A stretch of DNA of 64,000 bases from Nostoc sphaeroides (GCF_003443655.1 NZ_CP031941.1:5605001-5669000), one strand, 5' to 3'. Shown: positions 51,530 to 60,100, counted from the first letter of the stretch. Program-made: numbers and translations. Notes: generated by a model not told the origin, from the sequence alone.

Positions 51530-52222
51530 ATGGCAATTTTAACTTTCAACGGTACTAATGGGCCTGACATTCTAAATGACAATAATGGACGTGATGTATA
51601 TGATTATCAATTTGGTTTTCCTTTACTTAGAGTCGATTCCGTTTATATCAACGGATTTAACGGTGACGACATTATTGGCGGTGTTTATTTCAACAGCACT
51701 TATATCATCAATGGGGGTGCTGGCAACGATGCCCTCTTTGGCGGTCTTAACGGCGATGTCCTCACAGGGGATGATTTTTTTGGCGTTGGTGGCAACGATT
51801 ACCTCGCAGGGTTAGACGGCAACGATGCCCTTTTTGGCGTTTATGGCAACGATACCCTCAATGGGGGTGCTGGGACTGATACTCTGTATGGGGGTGCTGG
51901 CAACGATGTTTTTGACAACGATGTTTTCGATTTCGACTCAGTTTCTGAGAGTCAACCTGGTGTTTTACGGGACATTATCAAGGACTTTGTTGGAAACGGT
52001 ATCTTTATAGGCGATCGCATCGATCTTTCTACCATCGACGCCAACTCCAATATAGCGGGCAACCAAGCCTTTACTTACATTGGCAGTAGCGCATTCTTTG
52101 CAGTTGGTCAGGTTCGTTATTCAGGAGGTATTCTCCAAGCTAACACTAATAATCTATCGGCTAATTTCGAGATTCAGCTTGAAGGATCACCACAACTAGT
52201 GGCAAGCGACATTATCCTTTAA
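51530..52222 (+). CDS. RTX calcium-binding protein, copy 4
   Basis: The 230-residue protein has a more divergent N-terminus (MAILTFNGTNGPDILNDNNG), only about seven loosely spaced RTX units (GGAGNDALFGGLNGDVLTGD), and the common C-terminal module (FDFDSVSESQPGVLRDIIKD, GDRIDLSTIDANSNIAGNQA, FTYIGSSAFFAVGQVRYSGG, GSPQLVASDIIL). The RTX core has several imperfect units and aromatic insertions, so Ca2+ binding may be weaker. It shares the SESQPG variant of the module with copy 3, suggesting that copies 3 and 4 are closest relatives, as 1 and 2 are. Confidence 0.88.
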   Translation: MAILTFNGTNGPDILNDNNGRDVYDYQFGFPLLRVDSVYINGFNGDDIIGGVYFNSTYIINGGAGNDALFGGLNGDVLTGDDFFGVGGNDYLAGLDGNDALFGVYGNDTLNGGAGTDTLYGGAGNDVFDNDVFDFDSVSESQPGVLRDIIKDFVGNGIFIGDRIDLSTIDANSNIAGNQAFTYIGSSAFFAVGQVRYSGGILQANTNNLSANFEIQLEGSPQLVASDIIL

Positions 52223-52729
52223 TTTAATAAGACTTTTTGCAAAATTGTGTAACACCCCATTCCTAAGCGATCGCTCTTAGAAATGGGGTGTGATTCTTTA
52301 TTTACGCAAAAAGTCTAATGTTGAAGAATTCAGGTGCAAAGCCAAACATGCGCCAACTGTGACAAAATGCACTCGGCTTTAAACTGTCAAGGATGGTATT
52401 ATTATATATCTCTTTCTTGTTTCTTCCCTTTGCGCCCAAAGCCAATACTTTGCGGTAGCCTGCGGCAAGCCTCTGCGAGTCTACGTTTTCAAATTTTATA
52501 TTTTTCACGAATCAAATAAAACTGCCTCTTAGGGCGATTGAGCGATGTGAAGTCGGTCTGCGACTTTACTAAAGTGTAGTTACTCAGCTACAGCAATGAA
52601 GTAGCGCAGGTGTCGCAGTTCCATAGTTTTGATATTTTATAAGTCTCAAATATTCATAAATATATATTGGACATGTCAAAACTTGCTACCTATTATACTT
52701 ATACATGCAAGTTAGAGGATGATGTAACT
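52223..52729. other. Gene-free stretch upstream of ilvD
   Basis: It holds the RTX copy-4 hairpin, a GCGGTAGCCTGCGGCAAGCC dispersed repeat (about 52452) and then the ilvD promoter region. AGAGGA lies near 52715. No gene is seen. Confidence 0.5.
52252..52291 (+). terminator. Hairpin behind RTX copy 4 with HIP1 loop
   Basis: ACACCCCATTCCTAA pairs with TTAGAAATGGGGTGT (one mismatch); GCGATCGC lies in the loop. Related to 50784-50823. Confidence 0.65.
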
Positions 52730-54415
52730 ATGTCGGAGAATTTAAGAAGCCAAATTGTGACGCAAGGGGTGCAGCGATCGCCTAATCGAGCTATGCTGCG
52801 GGCAGTTGGTTTTAAAGATGAAGATTTCAATAAAGCCATTGTGGGTATTGCCAACGGTTACAGCACGATCACTCCCTGTAATATGGGGATAAATCAACTG
52901 GCACAAAGGGCAGAAGTTGCCGTTAAAACCGCCGGAGCAATGCCACAAATGTTTGGCACAATTACCATCAGCGATGGGATTTCGATGGGAACTGAAGGGA
53001 TGAAATATTCCCTAGTGTCGCGGGAAGTCATCGCCGATTCCATTGAAACCGCCTGTACTGGACAAAGTATGGATGGTGTGCTAGCAATTGGCGGTTGTGA
53101 TAAAAATATGCCAGGGGCAATGCTGGCGATCGCCAGGATGAATATCCCTGCAATATTTGTTTACGGTGGCACTATTAAACCCGGTCACTACAACGGACGC
53201 GATTTAACCGTAGTCAGTTCTTTTGAAGCTGTTGGTCAATACAGTGCTGGAAAAATTGACGAAAAAGAATTATTAGAAGTCGAAAGTCGCGCTTGTCCTG
53301 GCGCTGGTTCCTGCGGGGGAATGTTCACAGCTAACACCATGTCTTCAGCATTTGAAGCGCTGGGAATGAGTTTGCCCTATTCTTCGACAATGGCAGCTGA
53401 AGATGCCGAAAAAGCCGACAGTACCGAAAAATCGGCTTATGCGTTAGTCGAAGCTATTCGGAAACAAATCTTACCCCGCCAAATTATCACCCGCAAATCT
53501 ATAGAGAATGCCATTTCTGTAATTATGGCGGTGGGTGGTTCAACCAATGCAGTGTTGCATTTCTTAGCGATCGCCCGCGCTGCTGATGTAGAGTTAACCA
53601 TAGACGACTTTGAAACCATCCGCGCCCGCGTTCCTGTTTTGTGTGATTTAAAACCAAGCGGTAAATATGTAGCTACAGATTTGCACAAAGCTGGTGGCAT
53701 TCCCCAAGTCATGAAAATGCTACTTGTGCATGATTTACTACATGGTGATAGTCTCACCATCACTGGTCAAACGATCGCAGAGATATTAGCAGATATACCA
53801 GAAGAACCATCCGCCAATCAAGATGTGATTCGGACTTGGAACAACCCGATGTATCCTCAAGGACATTTAGCCATCCTCAGAGGTAATTTGGCAACAGAAG
53901 GGGCTGTCGCTAAAATTACTGGTGTTAAAAAACCAGTGATTACCGGCCCTGCACGGGTGTTTGAATCGGAAGAAGCTTCTTTAGCTGCAATTTTGGCGGG
54001 TAAGATTCAAGCTGGTGATATTCTAGTCATCCGCTACGAAGGGCCTAAGGGCGGGCCTGGGATGCGCGAAATGTTGGCTCCCACCTCAGCAATTATCGGT
54101 GCTGGTTTGGGTGATGCTGTAGGATTAATTACCGACGGACGTTTTTCTGGCGGTACTTACGGCATGGTGGTTGGCCATGTTGCACCAGAAGCAGCCGTTG
54201 GTGGTGCGATCGCTCTTGTAGAAGAAGGCGATAGTATTACTATTGATGCACCCGCTCGTTTGTTGCAGTTGAATATATCCGAAGAAGAATTAGCCCGTCG
54301 TCGTGCCAATTGGCAACCTCCGGCTCCGCGCTACACTAAAGGCGTGTTAGCGAAATATGCCAAATTGGTATCTTCTAGCAGTATTGGTGCTGTGACAGAT
54401 TTAGATTTGTTTTAG
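52730..54415 (+). CDS. ilvD: Dihydroxy-acid dehydratase
   Basis: ATG at 52730 (MSENLRSQIVTQGVQRSPNR) gives the usual 561 residues; a TTG 21 codons upstream is rejected. Motifs with iron-sulfur cysteines are ITPCNMG, GGCDKNMPG and CPGAGSCGGMFTANTMS, and the Mg2+/substrate region is NPMYPQGHLAILRGNLA. The enzyme makes 2-keto acids for valine, isoleucine and pantothenate. It stands alone with a clear terminator at 54457-54475. The sequence is intact. Confidence 0.97.
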   Translation: MSENLRSQIVTQGVQRSPNRAMLRAVGFKDEDFNKAIVGIANGYSTITPCNMGINQLAQRAEVAVKTAGAMPQMFGTITISDGISMGTEGMKYSLVSREVIADSIETACTGQSMDGVLAIGGCDKNMPGAMLAIARMNIPAIFVYGGTIKPGHYNGRDLTVVSSFEAVGQYSAGKIDEKELLEVESRACPGAGSCGGMFTANTMSSAFEALGMSLPYSSTMAAEDAEKADSTEKSAYALVEAIRKQILPRQIITRKSIENAISVIMAVGGSTNAVLHFLAIARAADVELTIDDFETIRARVPVLCDLKPSGKYVATDLHKAGGIPQVMKMLLVHDLLHGDSLTITGQTIAEILADIPEEPSANQDVIRTWNNPMYPQGHLAILRGNLATEGAVAKITGVKKPVITGPARVFESEEASLAAILAGKIQAGDILVIRYEGPKGGPGMREMLAPTSAIIGAGLGDAVGLITDGRFSGGTYGMVVGHVAPEAAVGGAIALVEEGDSITIDAPARLLQLNISEEELARRRANWQPPAPRYTKGVLAKYAKLVSSSSIGAVTDLDLF

Positions 54416-54456
54416 TTAACCTGACGTAATAGACATCTCCGAAAAAGAATTGTTTT

Positions 54457-54480
54457 GACGTAGCAGTGCTACGTCTTTTT
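54457..54480 (+). terminator. Rho-independent terminator of ilvD
   Basis: GACGTAGC (54457-54464) pairs with GCTACGTC (54468-54475), followed by TTTTT. Confidence 0.85.
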
Positions 54481-54590
54481 GATTTCTAGTAATTTTTACC
54501 TAAATTTTATGAGTTTTCGTAAAAATCTTGATGAAATTTCAGGACATTTACAGAGAAAATATGATCTCAATAGAGAAATCACGGCAATAT

Positions 54591-54605
54591 AGTTGACAGT
54601 CAACT
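54591..54605. promoter_or_regulatory. Operator-like 15-bp perfect palindrome
   Basis: AGTTGAC-A-GTCAACT is a perfect inverted repeat ending 24 bases before the EACC1-like ATG. Its position, between the expected promoter and the start codon, fits a repressor operator for the two-gene caspase unit. A GAAAAGGG ribosome site lies between it and the start. The binding protein is unknown. Confidence 0.5.
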
Positions 54606-54629
54606 GCTTAGAACTGAAAAGGGTACAAA

Positions 54630-55007
54630 ATGAGTTCTGAATCTAACGTCAAGTTAACGATCGCTCTTTCTAATCCAGACTTAGATGCAGATGAGCTAGA
54701 ACGGGAAACGCGGAATCTGCTGCGAGAAATTAGAGATTTAGATGTAGAAAGTGCTGAACTTGTGGCAGTTACAGAAATTCCTCCAGGAGCAATGGCGTTT
54801 GGAGGTTTTCTGCTGGGAGTGTTGCAGGCTGAGGTAAGCCTTGCCAATTTTAAGAAATTGTTAGGATATTTGGGCGATCGCTTGGGCAACAAAACTATTG
54901 AATTGGAAGTTGAAGCTAACGGTAAAAAACTTAAGGTAAAAGCTAGCAGTCAGAAAGAGTTAAATGCCGCCATTGAACAAGCTCAAAAGTTTATCGCAGG
55001 CAACTAA
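54630..55007 (+). CDS. EACC1-like effector-associated constant component
   Basis: The 125-residue protein reads LDADELERETRNLLREIRDL, DVESAELVAVTEIPPGAMAF, then a hydrophobic stretch GGFLLGVLQAEVSLANF, KKLLGYLGDRLGNKTIELEV and KKLKVKASSQKELNAAIEQA. The order (conserved helix with LER.TR.L..EL..L, the PPGA motif, helical LL.LL..WL, then two strands) is that of the effector-associated constant component EACC1. In published surveys EACC1 sits beside variable effector genes in NTPase- and protease-based conflict systems, mostly in multicellular bacteria. Here it lies 30 bp before a caspase-like receptor protein in the same direction. The assignment is by memory of the family pattern. Confidence 0.6.
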   Translation: MSSESNVKLTIALSNPDLDADELERETRNLLREIRDLDVESAELVAVTEIPPGAMAFGGFLLGVLQAEVSLANFKKLLGYLGDRLGNKTIELEVEANGKKLKVKASSQKELNAAIEQAQKFIAGN

Positions 55008-55037
55008 GAAATTTCAGCAGTAAGGAAAAATAGCGAG

Positions 55038-57545
55038 ATGGCAAAAATAGCGCTGCTAATCGGAGTTAGCGAGTATGATTCTGGTCTTGACCCATTGCCA
55101 GCGACAATAAAAGATGTTGAGGCAATGCAGCAAGTTTTGGAAGATCCAGAAATTGGGGATTTTAACGAGGTAAAAATACTGATAAACCCTCAACAACATG
55201 AGATGGGGGTAGCCATCCAAACCTTATTTGATAATCGTCAAAGAGATGATCTTTTGCTGTTATTTTTCTCTGGACATGGCATTAAAGATGAGAGTGGTAA
55301 GCTTCACTTTGCAGCACGTAATACTCACAAAAATCCACAAGGTAAACTTTTTGAATCAACCGCAGTACCAGCTAGCTTTGTGCATAAGTTTATGAGTGAT
55401 AGTCGCTCTAGACGCGAGGTAGTAATTCTTGATTGCTGTTTTAGTGGTGCCTTTGCCGAGGATATGGCAGCGAAAGATGACGGGTTTGTGGATGTCAAAA
55501 ACCAATTGGGTGGAGAAGGGCGGGCTGTTCTGACATCTAGTACCTCAACCCAATTTTCTTTTGTACAGCTAGGAGCAGAAACTTCAACTTACACCCGTTA
55601 TATAGTTGAAGGGCTAGAAACTGGTGCAGCAGACCGAGATGAAGATGGTTTGATTTCAGTTGATGAATTGCATGAGTATGCTGCCAAGAAGGTGCAAGGA
55701 AGCACTCCGGCGATGAAACCAGAAATATATGCTATTAAAGAAGGCTATAAAATTAAGCTTGCTAAAGCACCCATTGATGAGCCTAAACTCAAATATGGTA
55801 AAGATGTTGAATATTGGGTAAGAGATGGTGAAATTTCTGATATTGGTCGTATTGCTTTAGATAGGCAACAAAAAATATTAGGACTAACACCTGATGAAGC
55901 TGCTGCTAAAGAGGCTGAGGTTTTAAAACCTTATCAAGATTACAAAGAAAATTTACATAAATATGAAGAAGCGTTACGCAAGGAGATTAAACATAAGTTT
56001 CCTTCCAGCGATAAAACTCGCGCTGATTTAAAACGTCTTCAGCAAGCGTTAGGACTCAGAGATGAAGATATAGCCTTAATTGAAGCTCCGATCATTGCCG
56101 AACAGCCCTTGACTACACCTTTGGTAGTTACTAATGATGATTCGGATCCTCAAAATAGCAATGTTAAATACTATATAGTAGCTTGCATTATAGGGGTAAT
56201 CGGAGTATTTGTTGGCGGTACTTTAGTATACTTTCTTCTCCAGAAAAATCTATCTCCACCTAACCCTACCTGTGCTAAAAAGACGTATAGTTTGAATGAC
56301 AGAATTAGCTTGGGTGAAGAAGTTTTATTAAGACAAGATACAAACCCAGCTAAAGAAGCTGGAGTTAAAGCATTTTTAGAGGGGGAATGTCAAACTGCTA
56401 TTGAGAAGTTAAATTTATATCGCAAAGCTAATCTTAGTGACCCAGAAGCATTGATTTATTTGAACAATGCTAAAGCTCGTCAGAAAGAAGATAAGCTCAA
56501 AATTGCTGTGAGCGTACCCATTGGTACAAATCCAAACGTAGCAAAAGAGATCCTACGCGGTGTGGCTCAAGCTCAAGATGAAGTAAATAGCAGTGGTGGT
56601 ATTAATGGCAAAGCTTTAGAGGTAGCGATCGCTAATGATGATAATGATCCAAGTGAAGCTGTACAGCTTGCCACTCGCTTTGGCAGAGATGCCAGCATCT
56701 TAGCTGTTGTGGGACATAATGCTAGTAATGCTTCCCTTTCCGCAGCCCCAGTGTATCAAAGAGACGGGTTAGTGATGATAACTCCCACTAGTTATGCCCC
56801 AAATCTCTCTAATGTTGGCAACTATATTTTCCGTACTGCTCCTAGTGTTAGCTCCATAGCAGATAAAGTTTCGGATTATGCCATCAATACAGCAGGCAAA
56901 ACTAATTTTCTTTTCTGTGTTGATCCGCAATCATTAGATAATCTGTTGTTTAAGGATAAGTTTGTCAAAGCGATAAAGGCTGCTAATGGTAATATCAATC
57001 CCACAGATTGCAATATTTCTACCAGCAATTTTAACTCTAATGCAGTCATTTCTGAAGCTATCCGCAGTGGCGCTAATGGCTTAGTATTAGCTATCTACAT
57101 AGAAAGAATAAAGCAAGGTCTAGCGATAGCACAAGCTAATCAAGGGCAGTTGAACATATTTGGTAGTCCCACACTGCTTACGAACGAAGTATTAAAGGAA
57201 GGGAAAGCTATTAATGGCATAATAATCCCTGTACCTTGGCATCCTATAGCATTTTCTAATCATTCCTTTCCAAAAAAAGCGCAGACGCTTTGGGGCGGGC
57301 CTGTAAATTGGCGAACAGCGACCACTTATGATGCAACTACAGCGATCGCTAAAGGTTTGCAGCAAAGTAACACCCGTGAAGGACTGCAAAAAGCGCTGCA
57401 CAGTCCGAGTTTTTCAATTGATGGTGCAACGGGAAATATTCAGTTTTCACAGTCAGGCGATCGCACCAATAATTCCATCTTCTTAGTCAAAGTTCAACAA
57501 ATACCTGGTACTGATAAATATGAATTTGTACCGATTCAACCTTAA
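55038..57545 (+). CDS. Transmembrane caspase-like protease with EF-hand loop and periplasmic-binding-protein sensor
   Basis: The 835-residue protein has a caspase/metacaspase-like domain (1-240) with His80 in FFSGHG and the catalytic Cys134 in ILDCCFSG. A canonical EF-hand loop DRDEDGLISVDE sits at 199-210. A helical segment (about 280-350, LTPDEAAAKEAEVLKPYQ, LGLRDEDIALIE) known from cyanobacterial signalling proteins follows, then a membrane span (378-401) and a TPR-like stretch (about 425-480). Residues about 487-830 form a type 1 periplasmic-binding domain of the branched-chain amino-acid family (KIAVSVPIGTNPNVAKEIL, VAQAQDEVNSSGGINGKALE, VVGHNASNASLSAAPVYQ). The layout implies a cytosolic protease controlled by a periplasmic ligand and Ca2+. 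The partner EACC1-like gene is 30 bp upstream. Confidence 0.85.
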   Translation: MAKIALLIGVSEYDSGLDPLPATIKDVEAMQQVLEDPEIGDFNEVKILINPQQHEMGVAIQTLFDNRQRDDLLLLFFSGHGIKDESGKLHFAARNTHKNPQGKLFESTAVPASFVHKFMSDSRSRREVVILDCCFSGAFAEDMAAKDDGFVDVKNQLGGEGRAVLTSSTSTQFSFVQLGAETSTYTRYIVEGLETGAADRDEDGLISVDELHEYAAKKVQGSTPAMKPEIYAIKEGYKIKLAKAPIDEPKLKYGKDVEYWVRDGEISDIGRIALDRQQKILGLTPDEAAAKEAEVLKPYQDYKENLHKYEEALRKEIKHKFPSSDKTRADLKRLQQALGLRDEDIALIEAPIIAEQPLTTPLVVTNDDSDPQNSNVKYYIVACIIGVIGVFVGGTLVYFLLQKNLSPPNPTCAKKTYSLNDRISLGEEVLLRQDTNPAKEAGVKAFLEGECQTAIEKLNLYRKANLSDPEALIYLNNAKARQKEDKLKIAVSVPIGTNPNVAKEILRGVAQAQDEVNSSGGINGKALEVAIANDDNDPSEAVQLATRFGRDASILAVVGHNASNASLSAAPVYQRDGLVMITPTSYAPNLSNVGNYIFRTAPSVSSIADKVSDYAINTAGKTNFLFCVDPQSLDNLLFKDKFVKAIKAANGNINPTDCNISTSNFNSNAVISEAIRSGANGLVLAIYIERIKQGLAIAQANQGQLNIFGSPTLLTNEVLKEGKAINGIIIPVPWHPIAFSNHSFPKKAQTLWGGPVNWRTATTYDATTAIAKGLQQSNTREGLQKALHSPSFSIDGATGNIQFSQSGDRTNNSIFLVKVQQIPGTDKYEFVPIQP

Positions 57546-57565
57546 TTTTGCAGCTTTACCTAATA

Positions 57566-57678
57566 GCGATCGCCCTGACTCATTCTGATATTTCAAAATA
57601 GCGATCGCACTTACTTATTGTGATATTTCAAAATAGCGATCGCCCTGACTAATTTTGATATTTCAAAATAGCGATCGC
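57566..57678. repeat. HIP1 octamers at exact 35-bp spacing
   Basis: GCGATCGC occurs at 57566, 57601, 57636 and 57671, each 35 bp apart. The intervening unit is of the form CCTGACTNATTNTGATATTT plus CAAAATA. It lies between the caspase gene end and the orphan HicB. Confidence 0.9.
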
Positions 57679-57692
57679 ACCCAGTTTTTAAT

Positions 57693-57881
57693 TTACAATA
57701 AGTCGATTAGAATCAGCCGACCTTCTTCTTTTAATACTTCAATATATAATTTAACAGCTTCCTTAATATTGCCAATAGTTTCTGTTTTCGTTTTTCCTTG
57801 ACTGATACAAGCAGGTAAGCTAGGACATTCAGCTACCCAATAACCATCTTTTCCTGGATAGATAATAACTTGTCTCTTCAT
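57693..57881 (-). CDS. Orphan HicB-like antitoxin, slightly shortened
   Basis: The 62-residue protein starts MKRQVIIYPGKDGYWVAECP and has SLPACISQGKTKTETIGNIK and EAVKLYIEVLKEEGR, the HicB partial RNase-H-like fold. In complete family members the chain goes on after this helix for about ten residues ending in a beta strand; here it ends RLILIDLL. No HicA toxin gene is next to it on either side. It may be a stand-alone member, common in cyanobacteria, or a decayed half of a pair. Confidence 0.8.
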   Translation of the reverse strand: MKRQVIIYPGKDGYWVAECPSLPACISQGKTKTETIGNIKEAVKLYIEVLKEEGRLILIDLL

Positions 57882-57938
57882 CTATTCCTCCTACAACTCA
57901 AAACTGTATTCCAAACAAATCAAAAAAGCCAAAATCTC

Positions 57939-58706
57939 TCATAACAAATCTGGATTTTCCCCCAATTCTCTCAATCTAGCCGCTAAACGAGCCACCTGTG
58001 CAGCCGCTGCTTCTTCTCGTACAGCAGCAGCCGCTTCTGCTTCTGCAACTGCGGCTTGTGCTTGTGCCGCAGCAGCTTCGTCTGGTAACAAAACCAAACT
58101 CCCAGCTACATCATAAAACCGCAACCATACCGCCGTTTCTCTGTCTATTGTTCCTTCATAGGTTCCCAACCATAAACTTAACTTTTGACACCATAGCCAA
58201 CCACGCTCATTTGGTGTCAAAGATTGATATTGCTGATCATGATCTAAATGCCACCCCTGCAAAGAATTAGGATCAAAGGGGTCATAGACAAAATAATCTG
58301 AAGTATGAAAAGTTTGTTCGTAAAGGTCTTTCTTAACAGTCTTATCTATGTTGGCTGTAGATGGTGACATTAATTCTACAATCACATCAGGATAACGACC
58401 GTTTTCTTCCCACACTACCCAACCTTGACGAGAATTAGTCCCGTCCACATTCAAGACAGCAAAGAAATCGGGGCCACGGAAATCCTGGTTACGTACTTGG
58501 GCGCTGCTGTAATAAATAAACATACTGCCACCAGTAAAAAAATCATTCCGGTCAGCCCAAGCTTGTTGCAATGACCGAATCAGGACATTCATAGCAATGC
58601 GGTGGCGATTTGATTCCAAGGGTTCACCATCATCAAAAATTAAATCTGTAGGTGGGGTGGGGGGTTCCCAGTCCACAATGGCTGCTGGATTTGTCTCAGT
58701 AGTCAT
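57939..58706 (-). CDS. Uma2-family protein with C-terminal Ala-rich coiled coil
   Basis: The 255-residue protein carries the Uma2 core: RHRIAMNVLIRSLQQAW, RNQDFRGPDFFAVLNVDG, YPDVIVELMSPSTANID and LYEQTFHTSDYFVYDPFDP. The GPDF and ELMSPST segments are the PD-(D/E)xK-like positions. From about residue 205 it continues in an Ala/Glu-rich helix (EAAAAQAQAAVAEAEAAAAV) that ends RLAARLRELGENPDLL, a tail seen in many cyanobacterial members. The role is unknown; restriction-like or mobile-DNA-associated nuclease is the usual suggestion. It is co-directional with the next Uma2 gene. Confidence 0.9.
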   Translation of the reverse strand: MTTETNPAAIVDWEPPTPPTDLIFDDGEPLESNRHRIAMNVLIRSLQQAWADRNDFFTGGSMFIYYSSAQVRNQDFRGPDFFAVLNVDGTNSRQGWVVWEENGRYPDVIVELMSPSTANIDKTVKKDLYEQTFHTSDYFVYDPFDPNSLQGWHLDHDQQYQSLTPNERGWLWCQKLSLWLGTYEGTIDRETAVWLRFYDVAGSLVLLPDEAAAAQAQAAVAEAEAAAAVREEAAAAQVARLAARLRELGENPDLL

Positions 58707-58792
58707 GAGCGATCGCCTTTCTCAGAAAGCCTTAGATTTCTATCATAATCTGCCGAGAGCTTGCTGAAGTAAGGCGTACAGATTACAAACGG

Positions 58793-59431
58793 TTATAAAT
58801 TATTTTTGACCCAATCTCGAAAATTACGCATAGCTTGACTTCTCCCAATTGTTAAACACTGCTGAACATATTCATTAACTAATTCAACAATTGGGATATT
58901 AGGGAAATTAGGACTAGATTCAGATTTTATATATTTCCCTTCTTTTAGCAAGAAAATTTCTAAACCTTGTTGTGTATGTCGCCAAAGTTCAGGAACTCCC
59001 AAAATTTGATAATTCTCAAATCGAGTCCGAGAAGTAATATCAATTTCGATAGCTAAATCTGGTGGTGGATCTATATTTAAATCTATACGATTTTTTCCAA
59101 TTACAGCAGCTTGATTTTGAATATAAAAACTTGTATCTGGTTCTACTGCTTGCTGCGATCGCTCATTTTTAAGAGTTGTGGAACCAAAAGGCTCAAAATC
59201 AATTTGAAGTTTGTCTAATAAAACTCTTACTAACTCACCAATATATTCTTTATCTTTTTCGTGTTCTGGTAGAGGAACCATAATTTCTAACCAGCCATGA
59301 CTATAAGAAATACGTGCAGCACGCCTTTCTCCCATCTCTTCTAAAATATTTTCTAACTGCTGCCAACTAATATCTTGGAGTAACATTTGTTGACCAGGTT
59401 TTACAATAATTTGTTGGAGTTTTAAAAGCAT
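58793..59431 (-). CDS. Uma2-family protein, short form
   Basis: The 212-residue protein is a paralogue of the gene at 21705-22355, with the same order: DISWQQLENILEEMGERRAA, RISYSHGWLEIMVPLPEHEK, AVEPDTSFYIQNQAAVIGKN, RIDLNIDPPPDLAIEIDITS, and a similar C-terminal helix (VQQCLTIGRSQAMRNFRDWV). The catalytic acidic residues of the nuclease core are kept. It lies just upstream of the other Uma2 gene on the same strand. Confidence 0.9.
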   Translation of the reverse strand: MLLKLQQIIVKPGQQMLLQDISWQQLENILEEMGERRAARISYSHGWLEIMVPLPEHEKDKEYIGELVRVLLDKLQIDFEPFGSTTLKNERSQQAVEPDTSFYIQNQAAVIGKNRIDLNIDPPPDLAIEIDITSRTRFENYQILGVPELWRHTQQGLEIFLLKEGKYIKSESSPNFPNIPIVELVNEYVQQCLTIGRSQAMRNFRDWVKNNL

Positions 59432-59614
59432 ATCGCCTCGGAGAGTTGATGTACTAGCTGTTATATACAGCAGATTTAATTTACAAATCTCGCTTCATCT
59501 ACACAAATCTGAATAATCCTAATATTTTCTATATAAACATTAACAATCCTTAACAGATAATATTATTAAGGATTGTTAAAAGGAGCAAAAACTGCTCACA
59601 AACGTGATTTTTTC

Positions 59615-60095
59615 TTAAAAATCATCGAGAAACTGACTAAGGCGACTGATTACGGGGTCAACCTCTTGAGGAGGGGTAGCAACAGTATAAGAAGTATTAT
59701 TTACTACTTCTAATTGAGTTGGAGACTGAATGAACGATCGATCATTGACAATGAGCGCCAATTGTGCAACTTGTTGAGAAAGTTGCAGTAGATGGTGTTC
59801 CATCGCCTCCAAACGATTAGAATCCCTTGGCAAAAAAACGTTCCTCAAGTCCAGCCACTTGACGTTGCAGTTCACCAATTTGCTGTTCAATCGGTGTTGT
59901 TGCTGCTGTTTGTCGAGCAGGTTGTACAGGTTCCGGTACACATAAAGATTGCCATAAGGCTTCTTTACAGAGGTCGCTGAAAGTCTTGTCTGGTTGTTTG
60001 TCCAAATAACTTTCTACTTGCGCTAACAAGCTTTCATCAGCAAGCTCTGGGTTGAACGTGACGGATTTAACTACCTTTTTTGACCATTGGAACAT
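59615..60095 (-). pseudogene. ParR-like adaptor gene interrupted by a 1-bp frameshift
   Basis: The first part (60095 to about 59825) encodes SVTFNPELADESLLAQVESY, DKTFSDLCKEALWQSLCVP, a ribbon-helix-helix-like fold, then a coiled stretch ELQRQVAGLEERFFAK. It stops at GF, but dropping one G of the GGG at 59824-59826 continues DSNRLEAMEHHLLQLSQQVA and ends ISRLSQFLDDF at 59615. One extra base thus splits a protein of about 159 residues. It starts 5 bp after the ParM-like gene, as ParR follows ParM in plasmid segregation operons. The acidic C-terminal tail would be the part binding the filament. Confidence 0.72.
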
Positions 60096-60100
60096 CAGCT

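Noticed and set aside
44500..52300. Type I secretion genes for the RTX proteins
   Set aside because: No ABC exporter, membrane-fusion or TolC-like gene is in the window; secretion must rely on genes elsewhere.
57566..57678. Possible CRISPR array
   Set aside because: The repeated part includes most of the 35-bp unit with almost identical spacers; it is a simple tandem repeat and no cas genes are present.
57693..57881. HicA-HicB toxin-antitoxin pair
   Set aside because: No HicA-like frame (short, basic, with a conserved His) is found on either side; only HicB is present.
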